Shown one piece after another: positions 1-9,094 of a stretch of DNA of 64,000 nt. The stretch is from an uncultured Bacilli bacterium (GTDB lineage: Bacteria > Bacillota_I > Bacilli_A > RF39 > UBA660). The stretch is from positions 819,711-883,710 of the forward strand of contig CAKOHZ010000001.1 of the NCBI GenBank assembly GCA_934086315.1. The letters run 5' to 3'. The position numbers and the translations under genes are program-made. Each line of letters opens with the position of its first letter. Position 1 is the first letter of the stretch. The notes below the pieces were generated by a model. The model was given only the letters and a program-made list of their open reading frames with translations. It made no database searches and had not been told where the DNA came from.

Positions 1-391
1 TCTCATCCTCAACTTCTCTTTCACATTCTGCTATTCTAAGTTCAATTAAAACATCTCTACCAAAAATAGTTTTAATAACAAAATTACTAATATATCTACC
101 ATTTGAATCAACATATAAAGTATCAGACATCCATCCTCCATGTAATCCTAAATTTATATATGAAGTTGTATCACCTGAAACAGCACTTCTATAGTATCCA
201 CTGTTTATAGTATTAGAATTCAAAACACTCCTAGCAAAATCATAGGTATCAGTAATAACTTTAGATAAGATTTCATCGCCATATTTTTCCTCTAATATTC
301 TTTTTCTTTTTAAAATTAAATCAGCACTATTATCTATAGGCCATCTATAAGTATTTATTAAATAATTCTTATATTCATTTAAAGATAACAT
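1..391 (-). CDS. Hypothetical protein, 3' part cut by window edge
   Basis: An open frame of about 130 codons runs on the minus strand from an ATG at 389-391 to the left edge, so the C-terminus is missing. The start is supported by GGGGGA about six bases upstream. A second in-frame ATG at 404-406 overlaps that purine run and is less likely. The protein starts MLSLNEYKNYL and contains an aromatic and glycine-rich stretch (GLHGGWMSDTLYVDSNGRY). I see no signal peptide, membrane segment or motif I recognise. It lies upstream in the same direction as nothing identifiable here; the rlmD-type gene follows it on the far side with a 59-base gap. Coding status is likely; function unknown. Confidence 0.7.
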   Translation of the reverse strand, partial: MLSLNEYKNYLINTYRWPIDNSADLILKRKRILEEKYGDEILSKVITDTYDFARSVLNSNTINSGYYRSAVSGDTTSYINLGLHGGWMSDTLYVDSNGRYISNFVIKTIFGRDVLIELRIAECEREVEDE

Positions 392-450
392 TTTATTTTC
401 CCCCATTAATAAGTTTTAAATCATATATTTTAAACAAGTATTTATAAAAA

Positions 451-1638
451 TTATATATTTTTTTCTAATTTACAAACACATTCAACATGCTTAGTTTTAT
501 TAAACATGTTAATACACTCAAGTTTTATAAGACTATATTTATCTAATAAGTCTAAATCTCTTTTTAAAGTTTTTGGATTACACGAAACATAGACTATTGT
601 TTTAGCATTACCTTTATTTAAGAAATCAATTACCTTTTTAGATAAACCACTTCTAGGAGGATCTACAACTATAACATCATAATTATTATTTTTAGCTATA
701 CTCGCATCACCACATATGAAATTAATATCACTTAAACTATTTAAATTTTTGTTTATATTAGCATTCAATATTGCTTCTTTATTTACTTCAATACCAGTAA
801 CTTCTCTAAAGTTATCTTTTAAGTATATTCCAATAGTTCCAGTACCACAATATAAATCTAATAGTTTATCACCACTTCCAGCATATTCTTTAACCTTATC
901 ATACATAATTTTCATATTTTCAGTATTCACTTGAAAGAATGCATTAGGATAAATACTATACTTAATATTACCAAGTTCTTCTATAATATAAGCATTACCA
1001 TATAATAATTTATTATTTAAATATATTGAATCTATTTTAGTTTTACTAATTAGTTCATCACAATTAAAATCTTCTTTATCACCATTAAATATTACCATAA
1101 TACTGTTTTTAGTAGTTCTAACAACAACATCAAATATATTATGAAGATTTATATTTTTTAAAATATTATATATTTCATTAATTCTATTATCTAAAAGTAA
1201 GCAATTACTAAATTCTACTAAATTATTAGTATTTTCACTATAATACCCGATTTTCCCATTTTTAACATGAAATGTTGCTTTATTTCTATAATTATATTCA
1301 TTATTAGTAAGTATTTCTTTAATATCAGTATTAAATAATTTATTTATAAAGTCTATTTTCTTTTTCTTTTCTTCATCAAAACTTAGATGTAGGAAAGAAC
1401 ACCCTCCACACTCATTAAAACTTTTACATTTAACACATTCACGTCTTTCACTTTTAGTAATTATTTTTTCTATTTTAGAAGTAGCAAATCTTTTATTAAC
1501 TTTAGTTATTTTAATACTTATTTTTTCATCCTTTAAAGCATATGGAACAAAAACAACAAAATTATTTATTCTAGCAATACCATTTCCAATCTCATCTTCA
1601 TCATTAATAATTACTTCATATATATCATTTATCTTCAT
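451..1638 (-). CDS. rlmD: 23S rRNA (uracil-C5)-methyltransferase, RlmD/RlmCD type
   Basis: SAM-dependent m5U methyltransferase of the TrmA/RumA family, which modifies 23S rRNA uridines (in Bacillota one RlmCD enzyme can serve two sites). The 395-residue protein has the family order: an N-terminal TRAM RNA-binding domain (residues about 1-60), four cysteines near residues 68-80 (CVKCKSFNECGGC) that would hold the [4Fe-4S] cluster, the SAM motif LLDLYCGTGTIGIYL, the VVDPPRSGL motif, and the catalytic cysteine in VYVSCNPKTLKRDL. All key residues are present and the length is slightly short for the family. Which uridine(s) it methylates cannot be told from sequence. It is followed at 31 bases by the MazF/PemK-like gene's 3' neighbour, and both read on the minus strand. 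Confidence 0.9.
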   Translation of the reverse strand: MKINDIYEVIINDEDEIGNGIARINNFVVFVPYALKDEKISIKITKVNKRFATSKIEKIITKSERRECVKCKSFNECGGCSFLHLSFDEEKKKKIDFINKLFNTDIKEILTNNEYNYRNKATFHVKNGKIGYYSENTNNLVEFSNCLLLDNRINEIYNILKNINLHNIFDVVVRTTKNSIMVIFNGDKEDFNCDELISKTKIDSIYLNNKLLYGNAYIIEELGNIKYSIYPNAFFQVNTENMKIMYDKVKEYAGSGDKLLDLYCGTGTIGIYLKDNFREVTGIEVNKEAILNANINKNLNSLSDINFICGDASIAKNNNYDVIVVDPPRSGLSKKVIDFLNKGNAKTIVYVSCNPKTLKRDLDLLDKYSLIKLECINMFNKTKHVECVCKLEKNI

Positions 1639-1671
1639 AATTAACCACCTAAATTAAATTTATTTTCAAAA

Positions 1672-2913
1672 TTATTTTTCTTCATTAATAGAATCATTAT
1701 ATTTTTTTAATATGTTTTGAAATTTATATTTATCCATCTTATCAAGTACACTATAATCAAATTCACAATTTTCACTAAATGTAAATTCTATATACTCACT
1801 AATATTTTCTAGCGAAGCATAAACAATAGTATTCTTATTTCTTTCAATAATAATATATCTATCCATTGTATCTATATTCATCATAAGATAACCAGGTTTA
1901 TACGCTTTAAATATTATTGTTTCTTCTTTTACTTCTTTACTTTCTTTTTTTATAGTTTCTTTTATTTTCTTAATATTATTCATTTCTTCATCTTTTGCCT
2001 TTGAAACTATTTTAGTCTCAATATTACTTGGCAAATCAAATTCTTCAAAATAAGTATAATAAATTTTATTGCCAATAAGGATTTCTTTCATGCCTTCTTT
2101 AAAATCATTATCAGAATAAACTATATATAAAAGAAGTTTATCTTGATATTCACCATAAATATAATAATATTTATTATCATACTTTATCAGTTTACCTATA
2201 CATAACACATTAGTAGTATCTTTTTTAGTTTTATTTTTATTATTAAATACATATAATTCAATATGTTTTCTCATATCTTCATCAGTAATATTCATAAGTT
2301 TAATCTTACTATCAATAGGTATACTAATAATGGTATTAAAATTAAAAATATAATGTGTATTATTAATTTTAATCTTTCCTTTTTTATTAGCATAAACACT
2401 TATTAAATAATAATTTTCTTCATCCATAGAATAAATATAAAAACTATAATTATTATATAATACAATATCTCCTACTTCATAATAAAATTTTATATTTTTA
2501 GCATTAATATCTTTAATTTTATAATATCTATCATTTAACAAATATATAGATTTATATATTCTATTTAAATCTTCATCATCTAAAACACCAACTTTTTCTA
2601 TAAATCTTTCTTCATTTAATAAAACTAATTTTCCAGTAAATATATATCCACCTTTAGAAAGATTATACCCACGTTTAGTTTTAAATTCTATTTTAGATAA
2701 ACTTAATTCATTAGATTTTTTTACACTAGTACATTCTAAAGCATAAACTTTTTTAAATCTTTTATAAATAACTATATAAGGACTAATCCTATGTCCCTCT
2801 TGAATCTTCATTTTTTCTTCTTCAGATTCATATCTTTTAGCTATAATAATGTCTTTAACATTTAAAAAGTCTAAATGACTATTATAAAATATTTTTTTAA
2901 TAAAACTAAACAT
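1672..2913 (-). CDS. MazF/PemK-like N-terminal domain with extra beta-rich repeats
   Basis: A 413-residue soluble protein. Residues about 15-125 resemble the MazF/PemK fold: a start strand (VKDIIIAKR), a GHRISPYIVIYKR strand pair, a strand ending ALECTS like the piTS of MazF, and a C-terminal segment GKLVLLNEERFIEKVGVLDDE, which resembles the 'k.iG.L.ee.l..i' end of MazF proteins. The rest holds at least two similar 55-60-residue beta-rich units (near VGDIVLYNNYSFYIYS and IGKLIKYDNKYYYIYG), then a charged helix and a final strand domain. No antitoxin gene is adjacent. I infer the fold from pattern only; ribonuclease activity is unproven and a non-toxic binding role is equally possible. Confidence 0.45.
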   Translation of the reverse strand: MFSFIKKIFYNSHLDFLNVKDIIIAKRYESEEEKMKIQEGHRISPYIVIYKRFKKVYALECTSVKKSNELSLSKIEFKTKRGYNLSKGGYIFTGKLVLLNEERFIEKVGVLDDEDLNRIYKSIYLLNDRYYKIKDINAKNIKFYYEVGDIVLYNNYSFYIYSMDEENYYLISVYANKKGKIKINNTHYIFNFNTIISIPIDSKIKLMNITDEDMRKHIELYVFNNKNKTKKDTTNVLCIGKLIKYDNKYYYIYGEYQDKLLLYIVYSDNDFKEGMKEILIGNKIYYTYFEEFDLPSNIETKIVSKAKDEEMNNIKKIKETIKKESKEVKEETIIFKAYKPGYLMMNIDTMDRYIIIERNKNTIVYASLENISEYIEFTFSENCEFDYSVLDKMDKYKFQNILKKYNDSINEEK

Positions 2914-2923
2914 AATAACTCCA

Positions 2924-2959
2924 CATAAAAAGTAACTTAATTATATCATAAGTTACTTT
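2924..2959 (-). terminator. Intrinsic terminator of xerD-deoB
   Basis: Perfect 11-bp inverted repeat (2929-2939 with 2949-2959, nine-base loop), followed on the minus strand by TTTTTA. It sits 8 bases after the deoB stop. Its loop contains TATAAT, which could serve as a -10 for the next gene. Confidence 0.85.
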
Positions 2960-2966
2960 ATATTTA

Positions 2967-4133
2967 CTACTCTTCTTCTTTTTTTATTTCATCAAATATA
3001 GAAGTTCCAATACCTAAATCATTCTTAATACCAAAGTTATCGAGTACTGTAGCACCAATATCTGCAAATGTACTTCTATCACTTAAACGTTTACCATATT
3101 TAAAACTTGGACTATATATCATAATTGGAATATACTCACGAGTATGATCAGTTCCTTTCCATGTAGGATCGTTACCATGATCAGCTGTTAATATAAATAA
3201 ATCATCTTCCTTAAGATTTTTTAAGAACGTAGGTAAATAATAATTTAATTCTTCAAGTGCTTTTAAATATCCTTCTCTGTCTCTTCTATGTCCATATAAC
3301 ATATCAAAATCATTTAAATTGGCAAATAAGAATCCTTCAAAATCTCCTTTAGCAAAATCAATTAACTTCATTATACCATCTAAATTATCTTTGGTTCTAA
3401 CTTTAACAGCAATACTCTTATTATTAAATATATCTGATATTTTACCAATAGCTATTGTTTGAACCTTGTTCTTATCAAGTAAATCAAGTACATTCTTTGG
3501 TGGATCTAAGGCATAATCATGTCTCTTAGGAGTTCTTGTGAAACTTCCTGGTTTTCCTACAAATGGACGAGCAATTACTCTTGCTATCTTGTATTCATCC
3601 CCTTTAGTTAGTTCTCTAACTGTTTCACAAATTTTATATAACTCTTCTACTGGGATAATATCTTCATGAGCAGCTATTTGTAAAACTGAATCAGCAGAAG
3701 TATAAACAATAATAGCACCAGTTTTCATATGCATTTCGCCTAAATCTTCAATAATTTGAGTTCCACTAGCTACACAATTGCCTATAACTTCCCTTCCAAT
3801 TGCATGTTGAATCTTAGAAATTAACTCAAGAGGAAATCCATCAGGATAAGTTTTATATGGGACTTTAGCTACAGCTCCCATCATTTCATAATGACCATTT
3901 AATGTATCTTTCGCAACATTAAAAGGTTTAGCTTTCATATATATTGCTTTAACATCTTTTTCATCTTTACCTACTAAATTAGTAAGTCCTAATTTTTCTA
4001 ATACATCTAAATTGTATGCCTCACCTATAGTATGTAATACTGTATTAGCCCCCTTATCACCATATTTATCAGAATCTTCTGTAGAACCAACTCCAACACT
4101 ATCCATAACAACCAAAAATACCCTTTTAAACAT
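2967..4133 (-). CDS. deoB: Phosphopentomutase
   Basis: Interconverts ribose/deoxyribose 1-phosphate and 5-phosphate in nucleoside catabolism; cytosolic, manganese-dependent, alkaline phosphatase superfamily. The sequence starts MFKRVFLVVMDSVGVGS with the metal-binding and phospho-acceptor region (MDSVGVG plus downstream Thr in KGANTVLHT), and later shows DHGNDPTWKGTDHTRE, the second metal cluster. Length (388 residues) fits the family. I chose the ATG at 4131-4133, preceded by GAAGGTGA; a longer frame adds 13 residues that only overlap xerD. It overlaps the 3' end of xerD by 8 bases. The same xerD-deoB pairing occurs in Bacillus subtilis, which supports both assignments. Confidence 0.95.
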   Translation of the reverse strand: MFKRVFLVVMDSVGVGSTEDSDKYGDKGANTVLHTIGEAYNLDVLEKLGLTNLVGKDEKDVKAIYMKAKPFNVAKDTLNGHYEMMGAVAKVPYKTYPDGFPLELISKIQHAIGREVIGNCVASGTQIIEDLGEMHMKTGAIIVYTSADSVLQIAAHEDIIPVEELYKICETVRELTKGDEYKIARVIARPFVGKPGSFTRTPKRHDYALDPPKNVLDLLDKNKVQTIAIGKISDIFNNKSIAVKVRTKDNLDGIMKLIDFAKGDFEGFLFANLNDFDMLYGHRRDREGYLKALEELNYYLPTFLKNLKEDDLFILTADHGNDPTWKGTDHTREYIPIMIYSPSFKYGKRLSDRSTFADIGATVLDNFGIKNDLGIGTSIFDEIKKEEE

Positions 4134-5037
4134 TACTTTCACCTTCCTTTGTGCTTCTATTAAAATATTCATTATAATTTTCTTTTATAAAATTATTCGC
4201 AAGATGTGTATATATCTCAGTAGTAACAACATTCTCATGTCCAAGTAATTCTTGAACACTACGTATATCCGCTCCACATTCAATCATATGAGTTGCAAAA
4301 CTATGTCTAAGTACATGAGGAGTAATTTCTTTATCTATTTTTTTGCTTCTTGCTATCTCGCCAATTATCTTATACAAGCCTTGACGTGTCATTCTTTTAC
4401 CATGATTATTTAAAAATAACGCATCAGTTGGTTTCTGATTTTTGACAAACATCATAGGTCTATATTTATTAATATATAATTCTAAATAATTAACAGCAAT
4501 TTTACTTAAAGGAACAATTCTTTCTTTGCTTCCTTTACCATAAACACTAACAACCATATTACTAGTATCTATATTTATTAAATCTAAATTAATTAATTCA
4601 GTAGCCCTAAGTCCCGTAGAATATAAAAGTTCTAATATTGTTTTGTTTCTATAATCAAATGGTGTCTCTAACTTAATATCTAAAAGTTTATCAACTTCTT
4701 CAATGCTTAAATATTTAGGAAGTGTTTTCTTTCTCTTTAAACTTTCCACGTCTTCACTAACATTTATAAAACCCTTATATATTGCTAAATATTTAAAGAA
4801 ACTTTTAATACTAGCAATTACTCTATTAATAGAACTTTCATTATATCTAGGAAGTACATGTAATATATAATTATCTATATCTTTTTTAGATATATCTACT
4901 ATTTCTTTATCAGTATATTCTAAAAATCCACGTAAATCTCTAATATAAGATTCAATAGTATTAGAACTATAATTTTTATCTATTTTTAAATAATCACTAA
5001 AGTCATCAATATATTCTTTGTTATCAATCTCTATCAT
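4126..5037 (-). CDS. xerD: Tyrosine recombinase XerD
   Basis: Site-specific recombinase that with XerC resolves chromosome dimers at dif. The 303-residue protein has an N-terminal SAM-like core-binding domain (about 1-95) and a C-terminal catalytic domain carrying the full set of active-site residues: Arg in TGLRATELINL, Lys in GKGSKERIVPL, His and Arg in HVLRHSFATH, His in LGHENVVTTE, and the nucleophile Tyr in IYTHLA. Synteny with deoB favours XerD over XerC. An inverted repeat and a TATAAT at 5053-5058 precede it. No mobile-element genes are nearby, so it is a housekeeping recombinase rather than a phage integrase. Confidence 0.9.
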   Translation of the reverse strand: MIEIDNKEYIDDFSDYLKIDKNYSSNTIESYIRDLRGFLEYTDKEIVDISKKDIDNYILHVLPRYNESSINRVIASIKSFFKYLAIYKGFINVSEDVESLKRKKTLPKYLSIEEVDKLLDIKLETPFDYRNKTILELLYSTGLRATELINLDLINIDTSNMVVSVYGKGSKERIVPLSKIAVNYLELYINKYRPMMFVKNQKPTDALFLNNHGKRMTRQGLYKIIGEIARSKKIDKEITPHVLRHSFATHMIECGADIRSVQELLGHENVVTTEIYTHLANNFIKENYNEYFNRSTKEGESNV

Positions 5038-5061
5038 AATTTTTACCCATAATCATTATAC

Positions 5062-5095
5062 AACAAAAGAACTAATATTTCATAGTTCTTTTGTT
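5062..5095. repeat. Inverted repeat upstream of xerD
   Basis: Perfect 12-bp arms (5062-5073 and 5084-5095) with a 10-base loop. On the minus strand it is followed by TTTTGTTG rather than a clean T-run and then directly by TATAAT (5053-5058), 16 bases before the xerD ATG. It could be a weak second terminator or an operator over the xerD promoter. The gap 5038-5186 otherwise holds only the terminator below. Confidence 0.5.
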
Positions 5096-5162
5096 AATTT
5101 TATGTAAATTTCTTAAAAACTCTCACAAGATATATTTGCACTTTTTTATATTTAAATAAGCA

Positions 5163-5196
5163 ATTAAAAAAGAAGTAACTTTCACATTACTTCTTT
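5163..5196 (-). terminator. Intrinsic terminator of the YbhN-type gene
   Basis: Ten-bp stem (5169-5178 with 5187-5196) followed on the minus strand by TTTTTT. The stop codon of the gene at 5187-6191 lies inside the stem. Confidence 0.85.
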
Positions 5197-6191
5197 ATAG
5201 AATCCTTAACATTAAATAAAATACCACCAAGAATCATTGGTATGTAATATGAAACTAATCTCCATAATAATACTCCTGGCATTACTATTGTATCTACTAC
5301 TATCATTTTAAAATAGTTAATAAAGGCGTATTCCGTTCCAACTGTTGCTCCTGGTATTGGTACAAATGAAGCAGATAAATATACAAAACAACTAAGAACA
5401 ATGCTATAAAGCATATTAACATCTACATTTATATTTAAAGCTTTAAATGTAAAGAATGGTATCATACAAAATATAATCATATAAATAATGTTTAATAAAA
5501 CACACTTTATAATAAACGTCTTATCTTTTAATAATATCTTAAAACAAGTATGATATTCGTCACATTTATTTGTCCACATTAAATATGACTCATCTTCATT
5601 TTTAATTATACGAATTTTATGTAAAAATTTTATAAACCATTTGCCTGCTTTCTTAGCATAATTAATCTTTACACACATAAACATAGCCATAAATAATGAT
5701 ATTAAAGTTATGAATATTCCAATTATAGTCATCATCCATAAAAACTTATTTGGAACAAGACCTTTGCTTAAACAAATAGCCAAAGAAGCAATGGACATTA
5801 TAGTCATAGATATTTGAAGAACTATAAAATTTTCAACTATTATAAGTAATGCCTCAGTAACTCTTACTTTACTTTTACTAAGTTCATAAACTTGAAGAGG
5901 CTGTCCTCCCAAAGAAAATGGCGTTATCCCATTAAAAAACTTAGTCATAAGATTAAGCTCTAAAGTCTTTCTATATGAATAAGTATTATTAATTTTATTA
6001 ATAAGTAAATAAAGCAAATAAGCTTCAATTACAAAATATACTGCATAAGTTAATAAGATTAATAACAAGTACCAAATATTAGCACCTAAAAGAAGGCTAA
6101 TCGACTCATTAAAATTATCTTTAAGAATGTACCAAAATATCCCCAATGTTAATATCACTAATAAAATACTTCTTAATTTCGTGTTTTTCAT
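5187..6191 (-). CDS. YbhN/AglD-type (lysylphosphatidylglycerol synthase TM region) membrane protein
   Basis: A 334-residue polytopic inner-membrane protein with about eight hydrophobic helices. It matches the flippase-like family (UPF0104, TIGR00374) through two hallmark motifs: FFNGITPFSLGGQPLQ near residue 95 and PIPGATVGTEYAF near residue 275. It lacks the soluble C-terminal aminoacyl-transferase domain of full MprF proteins, so lysinylation of lipid is not expected. Family members are thought to move or bind lipid-linked substrates; the substrate here is unknown. It is monocistronic, divergent from rarA, and ended by its own terminator. Confidence 0.8.
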   Translation of the reverse strand: MKNTKLRSILLVILTLGIFWYILKDNFNESISLLLGANIWYLLLILLTYAVYFVIEAYLLYLLINKINNTYSYRKTLELNLMTKFFNGITPFSLGGQPLQVYELSKSKVRVTEALLIIVENFIVLQISMTIMSIASLAICLSKGLVPNKFLWMMTIIGIFITLISLFMAMFMCVKINYAKKAGKWFIKFLHKIRIIKNEDESYLMWTNKCDEYHTCFKILLKDKTFIIKCVLLNIIYMIIFCMIPFFTFKALNINVDVNMLYSIVLSCFVYLSASFVPIPGATVGTEYAFINYFKMIVVDTIVMPGVLLWRLVSYYIPMILGGILFNVKDSIKK

Positions 6192-6323
6192 AGTTTCCTC
6201 TTTTATTAATACTTCACTATTATAGCAAATAAATATATCAATAACAATAATATTTGATTAAAATGACTTTTAAATGACTTTAAATTTAATTCTAAACTTG
6301 ATAAAATACTTATGAGGTGTACT

Positions 6324-7520
6324 ATGGAATTATTACAAAATAAATTAAGACCTAATAATTTAAAGGATGTTCTAGGTCAAAAACATCTTATTGGTAAAGG
6401 TAAAGTATTAACAAATTTAGTAAAAAATAAAGTTTTATTTAATATAATTTTTTATGGTAATAGTGGCTGTGGTAAAACAACTATTGCTCTTGCTTTAATA
6501 AATGAACTTGGTATTAGATATAGAATGCTTAATGCAACTATTAATTCTAAAAAAGACTTTGAAGTTGTTATCGAAGAAGCAAAAATGTATGGAAGTATGA
6601 TTCTTATCGTAGATGAAATTCACAGAATGAATAAAGACAAGCAAGATATATTACTTTCTTATATTGAAAGTGGTCTTATTACCCTAATTGGCCTTACTAA
6701 CTCTAACCCATTTCACACTATAAATCAGGCAATTAGAAGTAGATGCCAATTAATAGAATTAAAGTCTTTAAGTGAAGAAGATATTGAAACTGGCATCAAA
6801 AGAGTTAAAACGATACTACCAGATATTAAGATAGATAATAAAACTATAAAATATATTGCTAAGATATCTAACGGTGATATAAGATTTGCCTACAATTTAA
6901 TTGAATTTAACTATTATGGCTATAATAAAGAAGTTACTATTGAAAATATAAAAGAAACTACAAACACTCCATCATTTTTCACTGATAAAGATGAAGATGG
7001 TCACTATGACATGTTATCAGCCTTTCAAAAAAGTATTAGAGGAAGTGATGTAGATGCAGCACTACACTATTTAGGAAGATTAATAGTCAGTGGAGACTAT
7101 GATTCTATTTATAGAAGGATGATTGTTATTGCTTATGAAGATATAGGTCTTGCTAATCCTATGATCGGTCCTAAAGTAGTTGCTGCTGTTGAAGCAAGTG
7201 AAAGAATTGGATACCCAGAACTAGTTAAACCACTATCATGTGCAGTCATAGATATGGCACTAAGCCCTAAAAGTAATTCAGCAGATATGGCAATTAATGA
7301 AGCTATCAAAGATATAAATACTATGTCAGTAGGAAGAATACCAGCACACATAAGAACATCTAGTCCAAACTATAAATATCCACATAACTATCCAAACTAC
7401 TGGGTAGATCAAGAATATATGCCAGAAGCATTAAAAGGAAGGAAATACTATACACCAAGAAAAAATAAATACGAAACAGAAATGTATAAATTTAATAATA
7501 GTATAAAGGTGAAAAAATGA
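6324..7520 (+). CDS. rarA: Replication-associated recombination ATPase RarA (MgsA)
   Basis: AAA+ ATPase that acts at stalled replication forks, related to clamp loaders. The protein (about 398 residues) has Walker A GNSGCGKTTIALAL, Walker B ILIVDEIHR, sensor 1 LIGLTNSNPF, an arginine finger in QAIRSRC and the typical C-terminal tetramerisation domain including RRMIVIAYEDIGLANP. I chose the ATG at 6324, five bases after AGGTG; an in-frame ATG at 6312 overlaps that ribosome site. It overlaps the next gene by 4 bases (ATGA), so the two are translationally coupled. tcdA lies convergently downstream; rarA and tcdA (yrvN, yrvM) are also neighbours in B. subtilis. Confidence 0.93.
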   Translation: MELLQNKLRPNNLKDVLGQKHLIGKGKVLTNLVKNKVLFNIIFYGNSGCGKTTIALALINELGIRYRMLNATINSKKDFEVVIEEAKMYGSMILIVDEIHRMNKDKQDILLSYIESGLITLIGLTNSNPFHTINQAIRSRCQLIELKSLSEEDIETGIKRVKTILPDIKIDNKTIKYIAKISNGDIRFAYNLIEFNYYGYNKEVTIENIKETTNTPSFFTDKDEDGHYDMLSAFQKSIRGSDVDAALHYLGRLIVSGDYDSIYRRMIVIAYEDIGLANPMIGPKVVAAVEASERIGYPELVKPLSCAVIDMALSPKSNSADMAINEAIKDINTMSVGRIPAHIRTSSPNYKYPHNYPNYWVDQEYMPEALKGRKYYTPRKNKYETEMYKFNNSIKVKK

Positions 7521-8218
7521 AATTTATAATGAACAGTACTCCTAAAACAGTAAATATAGATTCAAAAGTTATTGAAGAATTAGAGAAAAAAATTGAAAGT
7601 AATGTTCCTTTAACAATAGAAGAAATAAATTTATTACTAGATAACATTTGTTATCAAACAAGATGCAAATTCACTAATGACTTTAATAATTTTGACTTTA
7701 GTTTCAAGTGTGATAAAGCCCAAGCTATAATTACATATTATCTTAATGATTTAGGAGTTGAAACTCATCCATGTATGACGCAAAATGTAATTACAAATGA
7801 TATTGAAGGACACTCATTCTTAGTGGCAAGATTTAACGTAAATGGAAGTTTAACACCATATCTAATAGATCCAACGTATAGACAATTTTTTACAGATGAT
7901 AAAAGTGAATATTTAACTCATAATGGTATGGTATTAAAAACACCTTCTCCAGGACACTTTATAAAAGATGAAGATAAACCTCTAATAGAAAGATTATTAA
8001 TAGATGGATATCATTTATTAGATGAAGAAACTGCCAGAATATATGGAGACTCATTTTATAACACAAAAACAGGATACACAACAAAAGACTTTAAAAGTAT
8101 TAATGGAAGTATATATATAAATTCATTTACTAAAGGCCATGAACCATTATCTAAAACAAAAGAAGAATTAGAAAGTGAAGACTTAAGAGTAAAACCTCAA
8201 AGTCAAAAAGAATTATAA
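7517..8218 (+). CDS. Transglutaminase/papain-like fold protein coupled to rarA
   Basis: A 233-residue cytosolic protein without signal peptide or membrane segment. I do not recognise a named family, but the central part resembles transglutaminase-like or papain-fold proteins: Cys65 at the start of a helix (KCDKAQAIITYYLNDLG), His99 in a strand (EGHSFLVARF) and Asp118 in the next strand (YLIDPTYRQFF), giving a plausible Cys-His-Asp triad in the right order and spacing. The C-terminal 100 residues are polar and unassigned. The start ATG overlaps the rarA stop as ATGA. Co-expression with rarA is therefore likely, but a link to fork repair is only suggested by position. Activity (hydrolase, amidase, or none) is unknown. 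Confidence 0.5.
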   Translation: MKFIMNSTPKTVNIDSKVIEELEKKIESNVPLTIEEINLLLDNICYQTRCKFTNDFNNFDFSFKCDKAQAIITYYLNDLGVETHPCMTQNVITNDIEGHSFLVARFNVNGSLTPYLIDPTYRQFFTDDKSEYLTHNGMVLKTPSPGHFIKDEDKPLIERLLIDGYHLLDEETARIYGDSFYNTKTGYTTKDFKSINGSIYINSFTKGHEPLSKTKEELESEDLRVKPQSQKEL

Positions 8219-8240
8219 CTACTCACAAAAGTAGTTTTTT
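8217..8240 (+). terminator. Intrinsic terminator of the rarA unit
   Basis: Six-bp stem (8217-8222 with 8231-8236) and TTTTTT run; the stem begins within the stop codon of the upstream gene. From here to 8354 I see nothing else. Confidence 0.75.
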
Positions 8241-8354
8241 ATTTCAATCTTTTTCAAGTTCTTTTAAACTTCTACTTTCTAGAAAGTATTTATTGCTCTA
8301 ATTATTATAGTTAACTATTATAATTTAAAGCACTTCTTTTTATTATTTTTGTCA

Positions 8355-8384
8355 ATAAAAAAGACATAACATAAGTTACATCTT
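8355..8384 (-). terminator. Intrinsic terminator of tcdA
   Basis: Ten-bp stem (8361-8370 with 8375-8384), two pairs being G-U in RNA, followed on the minus strand by TTTTTTATT. The tcdA stop codon is in the stem. Confidence 0.75.
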
Positions 8385-9056
8385 ACATATATCTCTTACT
8401 ATATAGTTTGTTATATAAAGGCCTGCAACAGCTGGAACAAAAGCACTAGAGCCAAGCATATTCTTAGTATCTATTGCTTTTTCAGTTGAAGTAACAACTG
8501 TAACTTCTTTCATTAAGTCTCTATCTTTTCCAAGCTCATGTCTTACTTTTTTAGCAAGTGGATCAGTATTAGTTTTATCAAGTGTTGTTATTATTAACTT
8601 AGTAGCATCTAATTTCTTAGCTGTTCCCATTGATGAAACCAACTTAATACCATTCTCATGACATTTTTTGATAAGTTCAACTTTTACACGTGTTGTATCA
8701 CAAGCATCTATCATATAATCATATTTTTCTCCAAATAAGAGTTCTATATTATCTAGTGTTATATAAGCATTTATTATATTAACAGAAGCATTCTTATTTA
8801 TAAGTTTAATTCTTTTCTTCCATTCTCTTGTCTTATATTTATTATTATTACGAGAAGTAGCTATTATTTGTCTATTTATATTACTAGGCTTAATAGTATC
8901 TCCATCTACTATAGTTATATCTTCCACTCCACATCTAACTAAAGATTCAAGAGCATATCCACCTACTCCTCCAAGTCCAATAATAAGAACTTTAAGTTTC
9001 TTTATTTTATCTAAGTTTTCACTACCAATTAAACTTTCAAGTCTACAAAGATTCAT
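8376..9056 (-). CDS. tcdA: tRNA threonylcarbamoyladenosine dehydratase
   Basis: E1-like (ThiF/MoeB/HesA) ATP-dependent enzyme that cyclises t6A37 of tRNA to ct6A. The protein has the nucleotide-binding motif VLIIGLGGVGGYALE near residue 24, the DGDTIKPSNINRQ segment that contacts ATP, DACDT, and the C-terminal AGLYITNYIVRDI helix. I chose the ATG at 9054-9056 because GGAGTGAAAGGT precedes it; a longer frame adds eight residues. About 226 residues, slightly short for the family, and without the C-terminal cysteine-bearing extension. The 6S RNA gene lies directly upstream, matching the B. subtilis arrangement in which 6S-1 RNA lies beside yrvM. Confidence 0.9.
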   Translation of the reverse strand: MNLCRLESLIGSENLDKIKKLKVLIIGLGGVGGYALESLVRCGVEDITIVDGDTIKPSNINRQIIATSRNNNKYKTREWKKRIKLINKNASVNIINAYITLDNIELLFGEKYDYMIDACDTTRVKVELIKKCHENGIKLVSSMGTAKKLDATKLIITTLDKTNTDPLAKKVRHELGKDRDLMKEVTVVTSTEKAIDTKNMLGSSAFVPAVAGLYITNYIVRDICKM

Positions 9057-9094
9057 ACCTTTCACTCCTTCAAAAAGCAAAGATATTATAACAC

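Noticed and set aside
4126..5037. Integrase of a mobile element
   Set aside because: Sequence and deoB linkage fit housekeeping XerD; no att-like repeats or phage genes were seen.
6255..6285. Short direct repeat AAATGACTTT in the rarA upstream region as an operator
   Set aside because: Two imperfect copies in A/T-rich DNA can arise by chance; no link to a promoter element.
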